Origin: a virus | Virus record (IMG/VR): IMGVR_UViG_3300027793_000052 | Coordinates: 62,001 to 126,000 of that record | Length of the DNA: 64,000 nucleotides | Reading direction: 5' to 3' (one strand) | Part shown: one piece after another, positions 48,618 through 57,143 of the stretch | Layout of the letters: each line of letters opens with the position of its first letter | How positions within the stretch are numbered: position 1 is the stretch's first letter | Made by a program: the position numbers and the translations under genes | Notes under the pieces: generated by a model | Told to the model about the DNA's origin: nothing | The model's database searches: none | Seen by the model: the letters and a program-made list of their open reading frames with translations, nothing else

Positions 48618-49027
48618 TTTATTTTTCATTGGTTTTTATAATATTAGCATCTATTTGTAATGCGGTTATGGATAAATCTACCCACCATTACCATACTTCA
48701 ATTTTTAAAAAATTTAATAATGAGATGTGGTGGAATGGTGAAATATCTTGGAAAAATAAATATGTTGATGGTGACTATTCTAAAGGTAGGGTTAAATGGT
48801 TTTTTGGTTTAAACAAACCTGTACAATTAACAGACGCTTTTCATTTTTTCAAAATGTGGATGGTTATATTTATCTGTTTAAGTATTATAACATTCGATAA
48901 ATGTTTGGTTTTTGTGGACTGTAGTTATCGTTGGTACAGTTTTTTAATAGTATTGGGTGTGTACGGTACTTTATGGAATACAACATTTTCTTTATTTTAC
49001 AATAAAATATTGGATCAATCCAAATAA
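48614..49027 (+). CDS. Membrane protein, unknown
   Basis: 137 residues: N-terminal helix (FSLVFIILASICNAVMD), an extracytoplasmic or cytoplasmic HHYHTSIFKKFNNEMWWN segment, and two C-terminal helices (MWMVIFICLSIITFD and FLIVLGVYGTLWNTTF). Found in similar forms in phages; function unknown. Tail-to-tail with the lysin gene. Confidence 0.65.
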   Translation: MIYFSLVFIILASICNAVMDKSTHHYHTSIFKKFNNEMWWNGEISWKNKYVDGDYSKGRVKWFFGLNKPVQLTDAFHFFKMWMVIFICLSIITFDKCLVFVDCSYRWYSFLIVLGVYGTLWNTTFSLFYNKILDQSK

Positions 49028-49608
49028 TTATCGATATTATCTCTAATTTTCTTTAAATCCTTTAAGTAATCAACATTAGCTGGGTGATCCACATCATAGT
49101 AGTTCATCTCCTTCAAGAAGTTTAGATACTCTTGTTCAGTTTTTAACTTACTCAGACCAACAAAGGATTGGTACATAGCGTAATCTATCACAGCATCCTT
49201 CCATGTATTATAATAAGCATGATTAAACTGTGAACCGTTTTGTTTGTTAGGTCTTTTGGACGCCTCTTTCATACCAAAAGGGTTATGGTTAAGTTTAAAA
49301 ATATGTGATTTTAAACCACTTTCTTTTATCGCTTGAGCGAATACCAATTCAGGAAATCTAATATTAACTTCTTTTAAGTAATCATAAAATTTTCTTTTTG
49401 TAAAAGAAGAATTTTCGGTTTCATTATAAATCATAATAATATCTTTTTCCATTATTTCTGATTTAATGCCTTTATTAAAACCGTAATTATACACTAAAAT
49501 GGTAAAAGTTGTAATTAAAATTGTTAGAAAAAATATAATTTTAATACTTAAATTCCTACTCAAAACTGAATAAGAAAGAGATTTTTTATCCCAAAAATAA
49601 ACTTTCAT
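49015..49608 (-). CDS. Glucosaminidase-type endolysin with N-terminal anchor
   Basis: 197 residues. A transmembrane helix (SIKIIFFLTILITTFTILVY) at residues about 22-41 precedes an LYZ2/glucosaminidase domain: FPELVFAQAIKESGLKSHIF (catalytic Glu in KESG), KLNHNPFGMK, and YNTWKDAVIDYAMYQSF. Peptidoglycan is cut between GlcNAc and MurNAc. The anchor suggests a signal-anchor release endolysin or export by Sec. Adjacent membrane proteins may be lysis partners. Confidence 0.8.
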   Translation of the reverse strand: MKVYFWDKKSLSYSVLSRNLSIKIIFFLTILITTFTILVYNYGFNKGIKSEIMEKDIIMIYNETENSSFTKRKFYDYLKEVNIRFPELVFAQAIKESGLKSHIFKLNHNPFGMKEASKRPNKQNGSQFNHAYYNTWKDAVIDYAMYQSFVGLSKLKTEQEYLNFLKEMNYYDVDHPANVDYLKDLKKIRDNIDNYLD

Positions 49609-49650
49609 ATTATTAATAATTTATATAAAAATAAACATTTTATTTTAAAT

Positions 49651-49678
49651 AAAAAACCCCTCGATAAGAGGGGTTTTA
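49651..49678. terminator. Bidirectional Rho-independent terminator
   Basis: AAAAAACCCCTC-gataa-GAGGGGTTTT, stem of 6 GC-rich pairs plus A/T extension, directly after the Clp-like gene on the minus strand. Confidence 0.85.
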
Positions 49679-49680
49679 AA

Positions 49681-52200
49681 TTACTCACTTTTATCTTCTT
49701 TCTTTTTAGAAGATTTAGGTTTTTTAATTGTAACCTTAATGTCTTCGATTTTGGTATCGTAAGATATTGTTACAATATCACCTAATGAGATGTCACCGTC
49801 TAAGACTTTTTCCGCGACAGGATCTTCAACGTATTTTTGAATGGCTCTGTTAAGTGGACGTGCTCCATATTTTTCGTCATAACCTTTTTCAATCAAATAC
49901 TCTTTTAAAGTATCATCTAATTTAAGAGTATAACCCATTTCTTTCACACGTTCAATTACATCATTAAGTGGGATATCGACAATTTTACCAATTTCTTCCT
50001 TACCTAAAGATTTGAAAACAATAACGTCATCAAGACGATTTAAAAATTCAGGTGAAAATGCCTTTTTAAGGGAGTCCTGAATAACATTTTCAGAATCATC
50101 ATCAATTCTATCAAGTTTAGCTTTGGTACCATACCCTACACCAGTACCAAATTCTTGTAGTTTACGAGCTCCTACGTTTGATGTCATAATGATTAAACAG
50201 TTTTTAAAATCAACCTTACGACCTAAACCATCACTTAAATGACCATCATCAAAAACTTGTAAAAGAATGTTGAAAACGTCTGGGTGTGCTTTTTCTACCT
50301 CATCCAATAAGATAACAGAAAAAGGTTTTCTTCTGATTTTTTCGGTTAATTGACCACCTTCTTCGTACCCAACATATCCTGGAGGAGCTCCAATCAGTTT
50401 AGATACTGAATGTTTTTCCATGTATTCCGACATATCAACACGAATTAAAGCGTCAGTTGAACCAAAAATACTTTGAGCCAACATTTTAGCCAAATAAGTT
50501 TTACCAACACCAGTAGGACCTAAAAACATAAAAGAACCAATTGGTTTGTTTTTGTTTTTAATACCTATTCTATTACGTTTAATAGCTTTGGTAATCTTAT
50601 CGATAGCGGAATCCTGACCAATAACTTTTTCTTTAATCTCTTTATCCATGGTACGGAGTTTTTCGGTTTCTGTTTGACCTACTTTGGTTACAGGTATACC
50701 AGTTACCATAGATACGACTTTTGCTACGTCATCTTCTGACACAACAGGTCTTGATTTATCCAAAGATTTTGACCACTCGTTAGTTGCGTTTTCTAACTCA
50801 TCTTGTAATTTCTTTTCTTCATCACGAAGTTTTGCTGCGTCTTCATAACGTTGAGCCTTCACTACATCGATTTTTTGTTGACCTATTTCGGAAATTTTTT
50901 CTTCCAAATCCATAATATTTTTTGGTGGTTTGATGTGAACTTGTAGTCTTGCACCAACCTCATCCATAATATCAATAGCTTTGTCAGGTTGTTCACGGTC
51001 ATTAATATAACGGTCAGCTAAATTAACGCAGGCTTCAATAGCTTCGGTTGTATAATTAACCTTGTGATGGTCTTCGTATTTATTCTTAATATTGTTAAGA
51101 ATAATCAAAGTTTCATCTTTTGACGGCGGTTCAACAAGTACCATTTGAAAACGTCTAGCTAAAGCTCCGTCTTTTTCTATGTTTTCACGATACTCATCAA
51201 GAGTTGTAGCCCCAATACATTGTATTTCACCCCTCGCTAAAGCTGGTTTAAGAATGTTAGAAGCGTCCAATGAACCTGAAGCGTTACCGGCTCCAACCAT
51301 AGTATGAATTTCATCTATGAATAAGATAACATCGTCAGCTTTTTCTAATTCCTGCATGATACCTTTCATTCTTTCTTCAAATTGTCCACGGTATTTAGTT
51401 CCAGCAACTAAAGACGCTAAGTCCAAACTAACCACACGTTTATCAAAAAGAATACGAGGACATTTTCTTTCAACAATCTTAAGAGCAAGTCCTTCGACTA
51501 TTGCTGTTTTACCTACACCTGGTTCCCCAATCAAAATCGGATTGTTCTTTTTACGTCTTGAAAGAATTTGTGAAACCCTTTCAATTTCATCTGCTCTACC
51601 AATAATTGGGTCTATTTGACCGTCAGAGGCTAGTTTAGTAATATCCCTACCAAAGTTATCTAAGATAGGTGTTGTTGACTTACCCTGTGAAGCTTTTTTA
51701 GCTTTCTTACCGTAGTCTTCAATTTCTTCAAAATCTCCTGTCATATTAATTATTTTTTGTTCTTTTAAATTTAATAAAGTTTCTTTAAAAGTTCTATAGG
51801 TTATACCCTGATTTCCTAAAACTTTTGTTCCATCTAATGTACGATTTTTAAGTATTGATAAAACAATGTGTTCAACATTTATTGTATCATCCTTTAATTT
51901 ATCTGATTCCAATTCAGCCGAACTTAAGGCGTGTTTGGAGGATTCACTTAAGGGAACTATTTTTACTTCTACAATATTAGGGTTTTTTATTTTAAGTCTC
52001 AAGTAGCCTTCCAATTTTTCCATTAAATCTGTTACATCTGAACCCATTTCTTTAAAAACATCAACCGCACCATTTTCTTTATCATTAAAAACTGCTAATA
52101 ATATGTGTTCAGGTTTAATTTTGTTGTCATTAAGTCTAATTGATTCCTTAAAAGCACTTTTAAGAATACCTTTTAATTTAGGTGTCATTTTTTTCATCAT
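49681..52200 (-). CDS. ClpC/ClpB-like AAA+ unfoldase
   Basis: 839 residues from ATG 52200. An N-domain pair ([20 protein letters not shown]) is followed by D1 with Walker [16 protein letters not shown], a short M-region with a UVR-like [17 protein letters not shown], and D2 with Walker [32 protein letters not shown] closes the D2 core. The short M-region and GVGYG loop point to ClpC (partner of ClpP) rather than ClpB. No clpP gene is visible nearby. A phage-encoded unfoldase could remodel host or capsid proteins. Confidence 0.88.
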   Translation of the reverse strand: MMKKMTPKLKGILKSAFKESIRLNDNKIKPEHILLAVFNDKENGAVDVFKEMGSDVTDLMEKLEGYLRLKIKNPNIVEVKIVPLSESSKHALSSAELESDKLKDDTINVEHIVLSILKNRTLDGTKVLGNQGITYRTFKETLLNLKEQKIINMTGDFEEIEDYGKKAKKASQGKSTTPILDNFGRDITKLASDGQIDPIIGRADEIERVSQILSRRKKNNPILIGEPGVGKTAIVEGLALKIVERKCPRILFDKRVVSLDLASLVAGTKYRGQFEERMKGIMQELEKADDVILFIDEIHTMVGAGNASGSLDASNILKPALARGEIQCIGATTLDEYRENIEKDGALARRFQMVLVEPPSKDETLIILNNIKNKYEDHHKVNYTTEAIEACVNLADRYINDREQPDKAIDIMDEVGARLQVHIKPPKNIMDLEEKISEIGQQKIDVVKAQRYEDAAKLRDEEKKLQDELENATNEWSKSLDKSRPVVSEDDVAKVVSMVTGIPVTKVGQTETEKLRTMDKEIKEKVIGQDSAIDKITKAIKRNRIGIKNKNKPIGSFMFLGPTGVGKTYLAKMLAQSIFGSTDALIRVDMSEYMEKHSVSKLIGAPPGYVGYEEGGQLTEKIRRKPFSVILLDEVEKAHPDVFNILLQVFDDGHLSDGLGRKVDFKNCLIIMTSNVGARKLQEFGTGVGYGTKAKLDRIDDDSENVIQDSLKKAFSPEFLNRLDDVIVFKSLGKEEIGKIVDIPLNDVIERVKEMGYTLKLDDTLKEYLIEKGYDEKYGARPLNRAIQKYVEDPVAEKVLDGDISLGDIVTISYDTKIEDIKVTIKKPKSSKKKEDKSE

Positions 52201-52323
52201 CAACCAATTTTATTTCTTGATTAATATATTTAAAAATAAATAAAAGGAAAGTTTTAGATATAAGGTCTATAAATACTGTTCTTTTTGAAAAAAATTAATT
52301 AAGTTTTATAAAAAATTAATATT

Positions 52324-52530
52324 ATGGTCTACAAAAAGGTTACTATTTGGTTTAAAACAGACCCTACGGCTAGGGAGTTTGATACATCTGTTATTGCAAA
52401 CGATTATGACAAAGTTTCTGTCACAATTTCTGGTGATTATTTAATTTTATCATTACACGGTGAAGAAAGTGTTACGACAGAGGTGCATCATTTAAGTACC
52501 ATAAAAAATTGGATTACATACATGAATTAA
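52324..52530 (+). CDS. Small beta protein, unknown
   Basis: 68 residues: KKVTIWFKTDPTAREFDTSV, TISGDYLILSLHGEESVT. Beta-strand-rich, 1 nt before the KTSC gene. No family recognised. Confidence 0.65.
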   Translation: MVYKKVTIWFKTDPTAREFDTSVIANDYDKVSVTISGDYLILSLHGEESVTTEVHHLSTIKNWITYMN

Positions 52531-52531
52531 T

Positions 52532-52834
52532 ATGTTTATAGATAGAAAAGAAAACGAAAACGGTGTAGTTTCATGCCTATTTAAATCATCAAACATTTTG
52601 GCATCTGATTATGATAAAGATAAAAAACAGTTAGTTATTACATTTAATGCAGGACGTAGATATACGTACTCAAATGTAGACCCAAAAGATTATCATAGGT
52701 TTGAAATGGCTGAAAGTCAGGGTGAAATGTTTAGTAAACATATTAAAAAATACCCCACAGTTAAAAACCCAGATGTGGACCCATCAGAATTGTTGAACAG
52801 AGTAAATCAAATTTTAAATGAAATTAAAAAATAA
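52532..52834 (+). CDS. KTSC-domain protein
   Basis: 100 residues. SSNILASDYDKDKKQLVITF, GRRYTYSNVDPKDYHRFEMA then SQGEMFSKHI match the KTSC domain (short beta-sheet domain found in phage and bacterial proteins, role unknown, sometimes linked to RNA metabolism). Overlaps the next gene by 17 bp. Confidence 0.85.
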   Translation: MFIDRKENENGVVSCLFKSSNILASDYDKDKKQLVITFNAGRRYTYSNVDPKDYHRFEMAESQGEMFSKHIKKYPTVKNPDVDPSELLNRVNQILNEIKK

Positions 52835-53006
52835 ATATAAAGAAATTAAAACGGGTTTTATCTTTAAAGTTACGAATTTCACCACCACTTTGGATGGTAT
52901 TGTGGATACTGTACATTTGAAAAGAATAGATACTGATGATACTTTAGAGGTGGGCGAAGATAGATTTCAGAAAAACTTTATAAATGTTTATGATGAACAA
53001 AAATGA
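52818..53006 (+). CDS. Small beta protein, unknown
   Basis: 62 residues: YKEIKTGFIFKVTNFTTTLD then TLEVGEDRFQKNFI. Directly upstream of and overlapping the thymidylate synthase gene (ATGA). No family recognised. Confidence 0.6.
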   Translation: MKLKNKYKEIKTGFIFKVTNFTTTLDGIVDTVHLKRIDTDDTLEVGEDRFQKNFINVYDEQK

Positions 53007-54163
53007 ACGTAATGGATAAACAATACACAGACCTTTTAAAGGATATATTGGAGAATGGTGTCGAGAAAGATACTAGAAACGGTAAGGTTTTAAGTGTGTT
53101 CGGGAGAACAATACGATACAAATTTAAGGATGGAAAATTCCCACTTCTTACGACCAAAAAAATGTATTTCAAAGGAATTGTAACAGAATTGTTATGGTTC
53201 TTACGTGGTGATACAAACATCAAATACCTTGTTGATAATGATTGTCATATTTGGGATGGTGATGCGTATAAGAACTATGAGAAAGAAATTTTAAGACAAC
53301 GTGAATTACAAAAGAAAGAAGTAGAAAGATTGCGTAATTCTGGTAAGAGAGTTAAAGTATCTCTAATTGAACTACTATCAAAAGAAGAATTCATAAACAA
53401 AATAAAAACAGATGATGAGTTTGCTAAGAAGTGGGGTGAATTAGGTCCAATTTATGGTAAACAATGGAGAAGTTGGAATGGGAATGGAAGTCCATTAACA
53501 AAAGATTACGAAGGTAATATAAGTTCATATTTAGTTAAACCAATAGACCAAATCGCAAACCTAATCCGAGACCTTAAAACAAATCCAGACTCAAGACGAT
53601 TAATGGTTAATGCTTGGAATGTTGGTGAATTGGATACGATGGTTCTCCCACCATGTCATTATGGATTTCAAGTTTATACAAGAGAGTTGAGTTTAGAAGA
53701 GAGAGAATCTCTAATGGATAAAATCTACGGGTTAAATAAAGAAACAAGACAAGTACCTTGGCATATAGTTGATATTGATAAAGCTAACATTCCAACCAGA
53801 GCAATCTCTTTACTTTGGAATCAACGCAGCATCGATACTCCATTGGGTTTGCCGTTTAACATAGCATCATATGGTTTATTATTAGAAATAATTGCTAAAG
53901 AGGTTAATATGGTTCCTGATGAGTTAATTGGTAATTTAGGTGATACTCATATCTACTTAAATCAAATTGATGGTGTTAAAGAACAAATTACACGAGAAGG
54001 TTTTGAATTACCTAGATTAAAAATAAAAGGTATAAATGATAATCATATGATATATCCTAAACTAATACCAACAACTGGTGAGGAGGAATTTTATGAAATA
54101 TCTGATTTTATATTAGAAGGATATCAATCTCACCCAACAATTAAATTCCCATTATCAAATTAA
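53003..54163 (+). CDS. thyA: Thymidylate synthase (ThyA-type)
   Basis: 386 residues; the typical length is about 264. dUMP is methylated with methylene-tetrahydrofolate. The catalytic Cys is in VLPPCHYGFQVY (about residue 218). The N-terminal RYKFKDGKFPLLTTKKMYFK and ELLWFLRGDTN are standard, as is DSRRLMVNAWN. Extra segments KNYEKEILRQRELQKKEVERL and ELSLEERESLMDKIYGLN account for the length, a form common in Bacteroidota and their phages. It starts in the previous stop (ATGA). Supplies dTMP for phage replication. Confidence 0.95.
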   Translation: MNVMDKQYTDLLKDILENGVEKDTRNGKVLSVFGRTIRYKFKDGKFPLLTTKKMYFKGIVTELLWFLRGDTNIKYLVDNDCHIWDGDAYKNYEKEILRQRELQKKEVERLRNSGKRVKVSLIELLSKEEFINKIKTDDEFAKKWGELGPIYGKQWRSWNGNGSPLTKDYEGNISSYLVKPIDQIANLIRDLKTNPDSRRLMVNAWNVGELDTMVLPPCHYGFQVYTRELSLEERESLMDKIYGLNKETRQVPWHIVDIDKANIPTRAISLLWNQRSIDTPLGLPFNIASYGLLLEIIAKEVNMVPDELIGNLGDTHIYLNQIDGVKEQITREGFELPRLKIKGINDNHMIYPKLIPTTGEEEFYEISDFILEGYQSHPTIKFPLSN

Positions 54164-54167
54164 AATT

Positions 54168-54470
54168 ATGTTTTCATCAGGTCATCTTTGGGTAATGATA
54201 TTAGGAATATTTACTTCCTTAACTTTCATAGTGGGCAGTGCGTATTTTGTATATCAAATGTTCGCCAAAAACACAAAAGAAATATTAGTACGTTTTATAC
54301 TTGTCGTGTTTACATCTCTTGTTGCACTTTTTATTGTGGATAAAACAATTGCGTGGAAAGTTTCACTACTGACAGTAGAACAGAGTAATCAATTATTTGA
54401 TTTAATAAGGACTTTGGTTTTAATGATATTTTCTTATTATTTTGGGACTAAGGAAGCAAAACAAGAATAG
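54168..54470 (+). CDS. Three-helix membrane protein, possible holin
   Basis: 100 residues with hydrophobic segments WVMILGIFTSLTFIVGSAYF, ILVRFILVVFTSLVALFIV and LIRTLVLMIFSYYFG, then a short charged tail TKEAKQE. The size, three helices and YYFGTK end resemble holin-type proteins, but the lysin is 5 kb away, so the assignment is tentative. Confidence 0.55.
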   Translation: MFSSGHLWVMILGIFTSLTFIVGSAYFVYQMFAKNTKEILVRFILVVFTSLVALFIVDKTIAWKVSLLTVEQSNQLFDLIRTLVLMIFSYYFGTKEAKQE

Positions 54471-54473
54471 TGT

Positions 54474-54626
54474 ATGAGTAATAAAAAGAAAGTTATGGTA
54501 AGATTTCCAAATGAAATAACCCATATACAAATAGAAATAGATATGGATAAATTTATACCCGTTAATGAATTTACAGATGAAATTTTTGGTTGGTATGGTG
54601 ATGTTTATATTTCAATAAAAAAATAA
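54474..54626 (+). CDS. Small protein, unknown
   Basis: A 50-residue frame: SNKKKVMVRFPNEITHIQIE, then DEIFGWYGDVYISIKK, beta-rich. Starts 3 nt after the previous stop; plausible translated ORF. Confidence 0.55.
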   Translation: MSNKKKVMVRFPNEITHIQIEIDMDKFIPVNEFTDEIFGWYGDVYISIKK

Positions 54627-54631
54627 AAGTT

Positions 54632-54934
54632 ATGAAAGAAGACGTAGTAGGTAGTAATTTTGTGTTAGTTAATGATACAACATTTCTTACATATTCTGCA
54701 CAAAGTGATATGTATAAAGTAAATGGTTTTCAAGCGAAATTATTAAATAAAAAATATGGTGTGGACATATATTGGCACTCACTAAAAAGAGATGGTGCTG
54801 AGTTTAATTCGTACCTAGCGTATTTTGGGTATCCACATGATAAAAACTTTTGGATGGAAGTAAAACTCAAAAAGTTTGAACTGGAATTTTTTAAAGAACT
54901 AGACTCTAATTACGGGACTGGTACGGATTATTAA
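54632..54934 (+). CDS. Hypothetical protein
   Basis: 100 residues, soluble, with WHSLKRDGAEFNSYLAYFGY and NFWMEVKLKKFELEFF. Located 5 nt after the previous gene. No family recognised. Confidence 0.6.
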   Translation: MKEDVVGSNFVLVNDTTFLTYSAQSDMYKVNGFQAKLLNKKYGVDIYWHSLKRDGAEFNSYLAYFGYPHDKNFWMEVKLKKFELEFFKELDSNYGTGTDY

Positions 54935-54951
54935 AGTTAAAAATAAAAGTT

Positions 54952-55254
54952 ATGAAAAAATTATTAATTATTACAAGTGTGTTATTAACTGGATGTGTAA
55001 CACTTAAAAAGTATAATACTTCTGGATTCTCCAGTAATGGTCATTATATACTATATAATTCAGATACAGTGGCGAAGTTAAGTAATATTGAATATTCTTT
55101 GGATGGTGGTAAATTTGTTAAGGAAATGACATTTAAATTACTTGATATGAGGCATGGTCAGAATGTCGAAAACATGATTTATTACATACACCAAAAGAAA
55201 TCTGATTGGGAAATTGAAATTGATTATCCTGTTGAAAATTATAAATTTGATTAA
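54952..55254 (+). CDS. Lipoprotein, unknown
   Basis: 100 residues with lipobox LLTGC (Cys at residue 15) then VTLKKYNTSG. The mature part has NMIYYIHQKKSDWEIEIDY. It directly abuts the thioesterase gene. Function unknown. Confidence 0.65.
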   Translation: MKKLLIITSVLLTGCVTLKKYNTSGFSSNGHYILYNSDTVAKLSNIEYSLDGGKFVKEMTFKLLDMRHGQNVENMIYYIHQKKSDWEIEIDYPVENYKFD

Positions 55255-55701
55255 ATGGAATTAATATCAACGCATATTTGTAAAGGTAAAGAAGAAGGTG
55301 TTCATGGTAACATTTTTGGTGGCGTTCTATTATCAATGATAGATGAAGGATCTGGTGCTTACGCTTCCCAAATCTGTGACACACCGAGAATGGTCACAGT
55401 AAAAATAGATGAGTTAATTTTTAAAAGAGCGGTAAAGGTTGGTAATATTATTAAATTGTACGCTAAAGTAACTGAATTTGGTAATACTTCAGTTACTTTA
55501 TATGTTGAACTTAGAAAACATAATGTATATACAGGTGAACAGGAAATTGTTTTACACACCAATATAAAGTTTGTTAGAATAGACGATGAAGGTAATCCAA
55601 TACCTATATCTGAACGTGTTAAAAAAAGATATTACGAAAGATTAAAAAAATTCGGTAAGGGATTGTTAACTACAGAAGAAAAATTGGTTGAAAATAACTA
55701 A
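55255..55701 (+). CDS. Acyl-CoA thioesterase, hotdog fold
   Basis: 148 residues in the YciA/BACH-like hotdog family. NIFGGVLLSMIDEGSGAYAS carries the catalytic Asp/Asn (IDE), RMVTVKIDELIFKRAVKVGN is the beta strand, and ITEFGNTSVTLYVELRKHN follows. Cleaves acyl-CoA thioesters. An auxiliary metabolic gene in a phage, perhaps redirecting fatty-acid or CoA pools; substrate not deducible. Convergent with the gene at 55698, 4-bp overlap. Confidence 0.8.
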   Translation: MELISTHICKGKEEGVHGNIFGGVLLSMIDEGSGAYASQICDTPRMVTVKIDELIFKRAVKVGNIIKLYAKVTEFGNTSVTLYVELRKHNVYTGEQEIVLHTNIKFVRIDDEGNPIPISERVKKRYYERLKKFGKGLLTTEEKLVENN

Positions 55702-56030
55702 ACTTCTCTATATACGTGAACATCGTAAACAGATAAACAAGGTTTGTCTTCAGCTGTCACTTCAGATTTTGTTTTATAAACAAAAATAGGTCCTTCTGTA
55801 TATGTAATATAACGAAGATTTTTAGTTTCTTCATCATGACCTAAAAACATAACCCTAACATCATCATAACCATATTCACCTAATATTTTTTTAACCAAAT
55901 ATTTTAAATCTTCACCAGTACAAGTTATCGAATCTAATCTAGATGCAATATCCTCAACGTTAAAGTCGTTAATACGAGCTTCTATTAACTTTTTTATCTG
56001 ACTTTCTTTTAAAATTATCTTTTTTGCCAT
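55698..56030 (-). CDS. Small cargo-type protein with leader
   Basis: 110 residues from ATG 56030, preferred to a start at 56126 because GATATTTAT lies between them on the minus strand. Leader KKIILKESQIKKLIEARIND contains both L-K-E and L-I-E. The rest is soluble (TCTGEDLKYLVKKILGEYGY). Shares a divergent motif pair with the nucleotidyltransferase gene. Confidence 0.65.
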   Translation of the reverse strand: MAKKIILKESQIKKLIEARINDFNVEDIASRLDSITCTGEDLKYLVKKILGEYGYDDVRVMFLGHDEETKNLRYITYTEGPIFVYKTKSEVTAEDKPCLSVYDVHVYREV

Positions 56031-56037
56031 ATATTTT

Positions 56038-56061
56038 AATAAATATCCGGAATATTTATAA
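56038..56061. promoter_or_regulatory. Back-to-back late-type motifs with a CCGG centre
   Basis: AATAAATATCC followed by GGAATATTTATAA presents (G/A)ATATTTAT on both strands, upstream of divergent cargo-type genes at 56030 (minus) and 56068 (plus). Confidence 0.6.
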
Positions 56062-56067
56062 TGTAGT

Positions 56068-56868
56068 ATGAAATCAAAGGTAAAAATAAAAGAAGTAAAG
56101 AAAATAACTAAAAGTGATAGAACCATCGACCTAACTGGTTTTAAGATGCAAGACCATCTTAATCCTAAAATATGGGATGATAATCAAAAATTACGTCCTG
56201 AAATTAGAAAAACTTTACTTAAAATAGCTGATGATTATTTTGAAGGTTTGGAACTTGAGGGTGTTGATATAGAAGATGTGACATTTACTGGTAGTTTAGC
56301 TAATTATAATTGGTCACAATATTCAGATGTAGATTTACATATATTAATAGATTATAAAGAAGTACCTGTAGACGAAAATTTGGTACAAGATTTTTTAAAA
56401 ACTAAAAGTACTGCTTGGAATAATAATCATGATATAAAAATATATGGTTATGACGTTGAATTATATGTTCAAGATATCACCGAAGAACATGTCTCAACAG
56501 GTGTTTATTCTATATTATACGATAAATGGTTAACACAACCAAGTAGAAAAAAAATTACTGTTGATGATATAAATGTAAAGTTAAAGGCCAATCGTATAAT
56601 GGATTCTATTGATGATTTATATGATGAAATGAAAGATGAAAAAAATTACGATACTATAGTAAAAAAAGCAGATAAAATTAAAGATAAAATAAAAAAAATG
56701 CGTCAAGCAGGATTAGATGAGGTTGGCGAGTTTTCGGTTGAGAATATGGTTTTTAAAGTTTTAAGACGTAACGGTATGTTAGAGAGATTATCTGATATTA
56801 AAACTGTTTCCTATGATAAATCTGTAACATTAGAAAATAACAGATATTTATATAAAAATAAAATTTAA
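56068..56868 (+). CDS. Nucleotidyltransferase-fold protein
   Basis: 266 residues. VTFTGSLANYNWSQYSDVDL is the G-S helix with catalytic D-x-D, and YDVELYVQDI the third acidic strand of nucleotidyltransferases. A helical C-terminal half (DSIDDLYDEMKDEKNYDTIV) follows. An I-K-E site is at residues 7-9. Second nucleotidyltransferase of the window besides 16712. Substrate unknown; similar phage proteins exist. Confidence 0.7.
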   Translation: MKSKVKIKEVKKITKSDRTIDLTGFKMQDHLNPKIWDDNQKLRPEIRKTLLKIADDYFEGLELEGVDIEDVTFTGSLANYNWSQYSDVDLHILIDYKEVPVDENLVQDFLKTKSTAWNNNHDIKIYGYDVELYVQDITEEHVSTGVYSILYDKWLTQPSRKKITVDDINVKLKANRIMDSIDDLYDEMKDEKNYDTIVKKADKIKDKIKKMRQAGLDEVGEFSVENMVFKVLRRNGMLERLSDIKTVSYDKSVTLENNRYLYKNKI

Positions 56869-56870
56869 TA

Positions 56871-57140
56871 ATGACAGGAGATATTATACACTCATTGGCT
56901 AATAGTGATTTTGATGATTACTATTATTTTGCCGTATTAATACCTAATGGTGTTGCTTGCACTATTTACGGACAATCTTTACCATCTATGGCTGCACCAA
57001 TAACAGTTAACGTTGGTATTTCACAAAAATCTAATGTAACTGGTAGTGTGTTTTTAATTGGTAGGAAAAAACCAGAAGCTATGGCAGATTTCTTGTCTAA
57101 CGATCCAGGTAATGCTGACGGAACTTATTCGATAAAATAA
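56871..57140 (+). CDS. Small structural-type protein, unknown
   Basis: 89 residues, beta-rich, without Lys-rich patches: YFAVLIPNGVACTIYGQSLP, SMAAPITVNVGISQKSNV. The composition suggests a capsid decoration or tail component. Followed 3 nt later by the acidic structural gene. Confidence 0.6.
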   Translation: MTGDIIHSLANSDFDDYYYFAVLIPNGVACTIYGQSLPSMAAPITVNVGISQKSNVTGSVFLIGRKKPEAMADFLSNDPGNADGTYSIK

Positions 57141-57143
57141 ACT

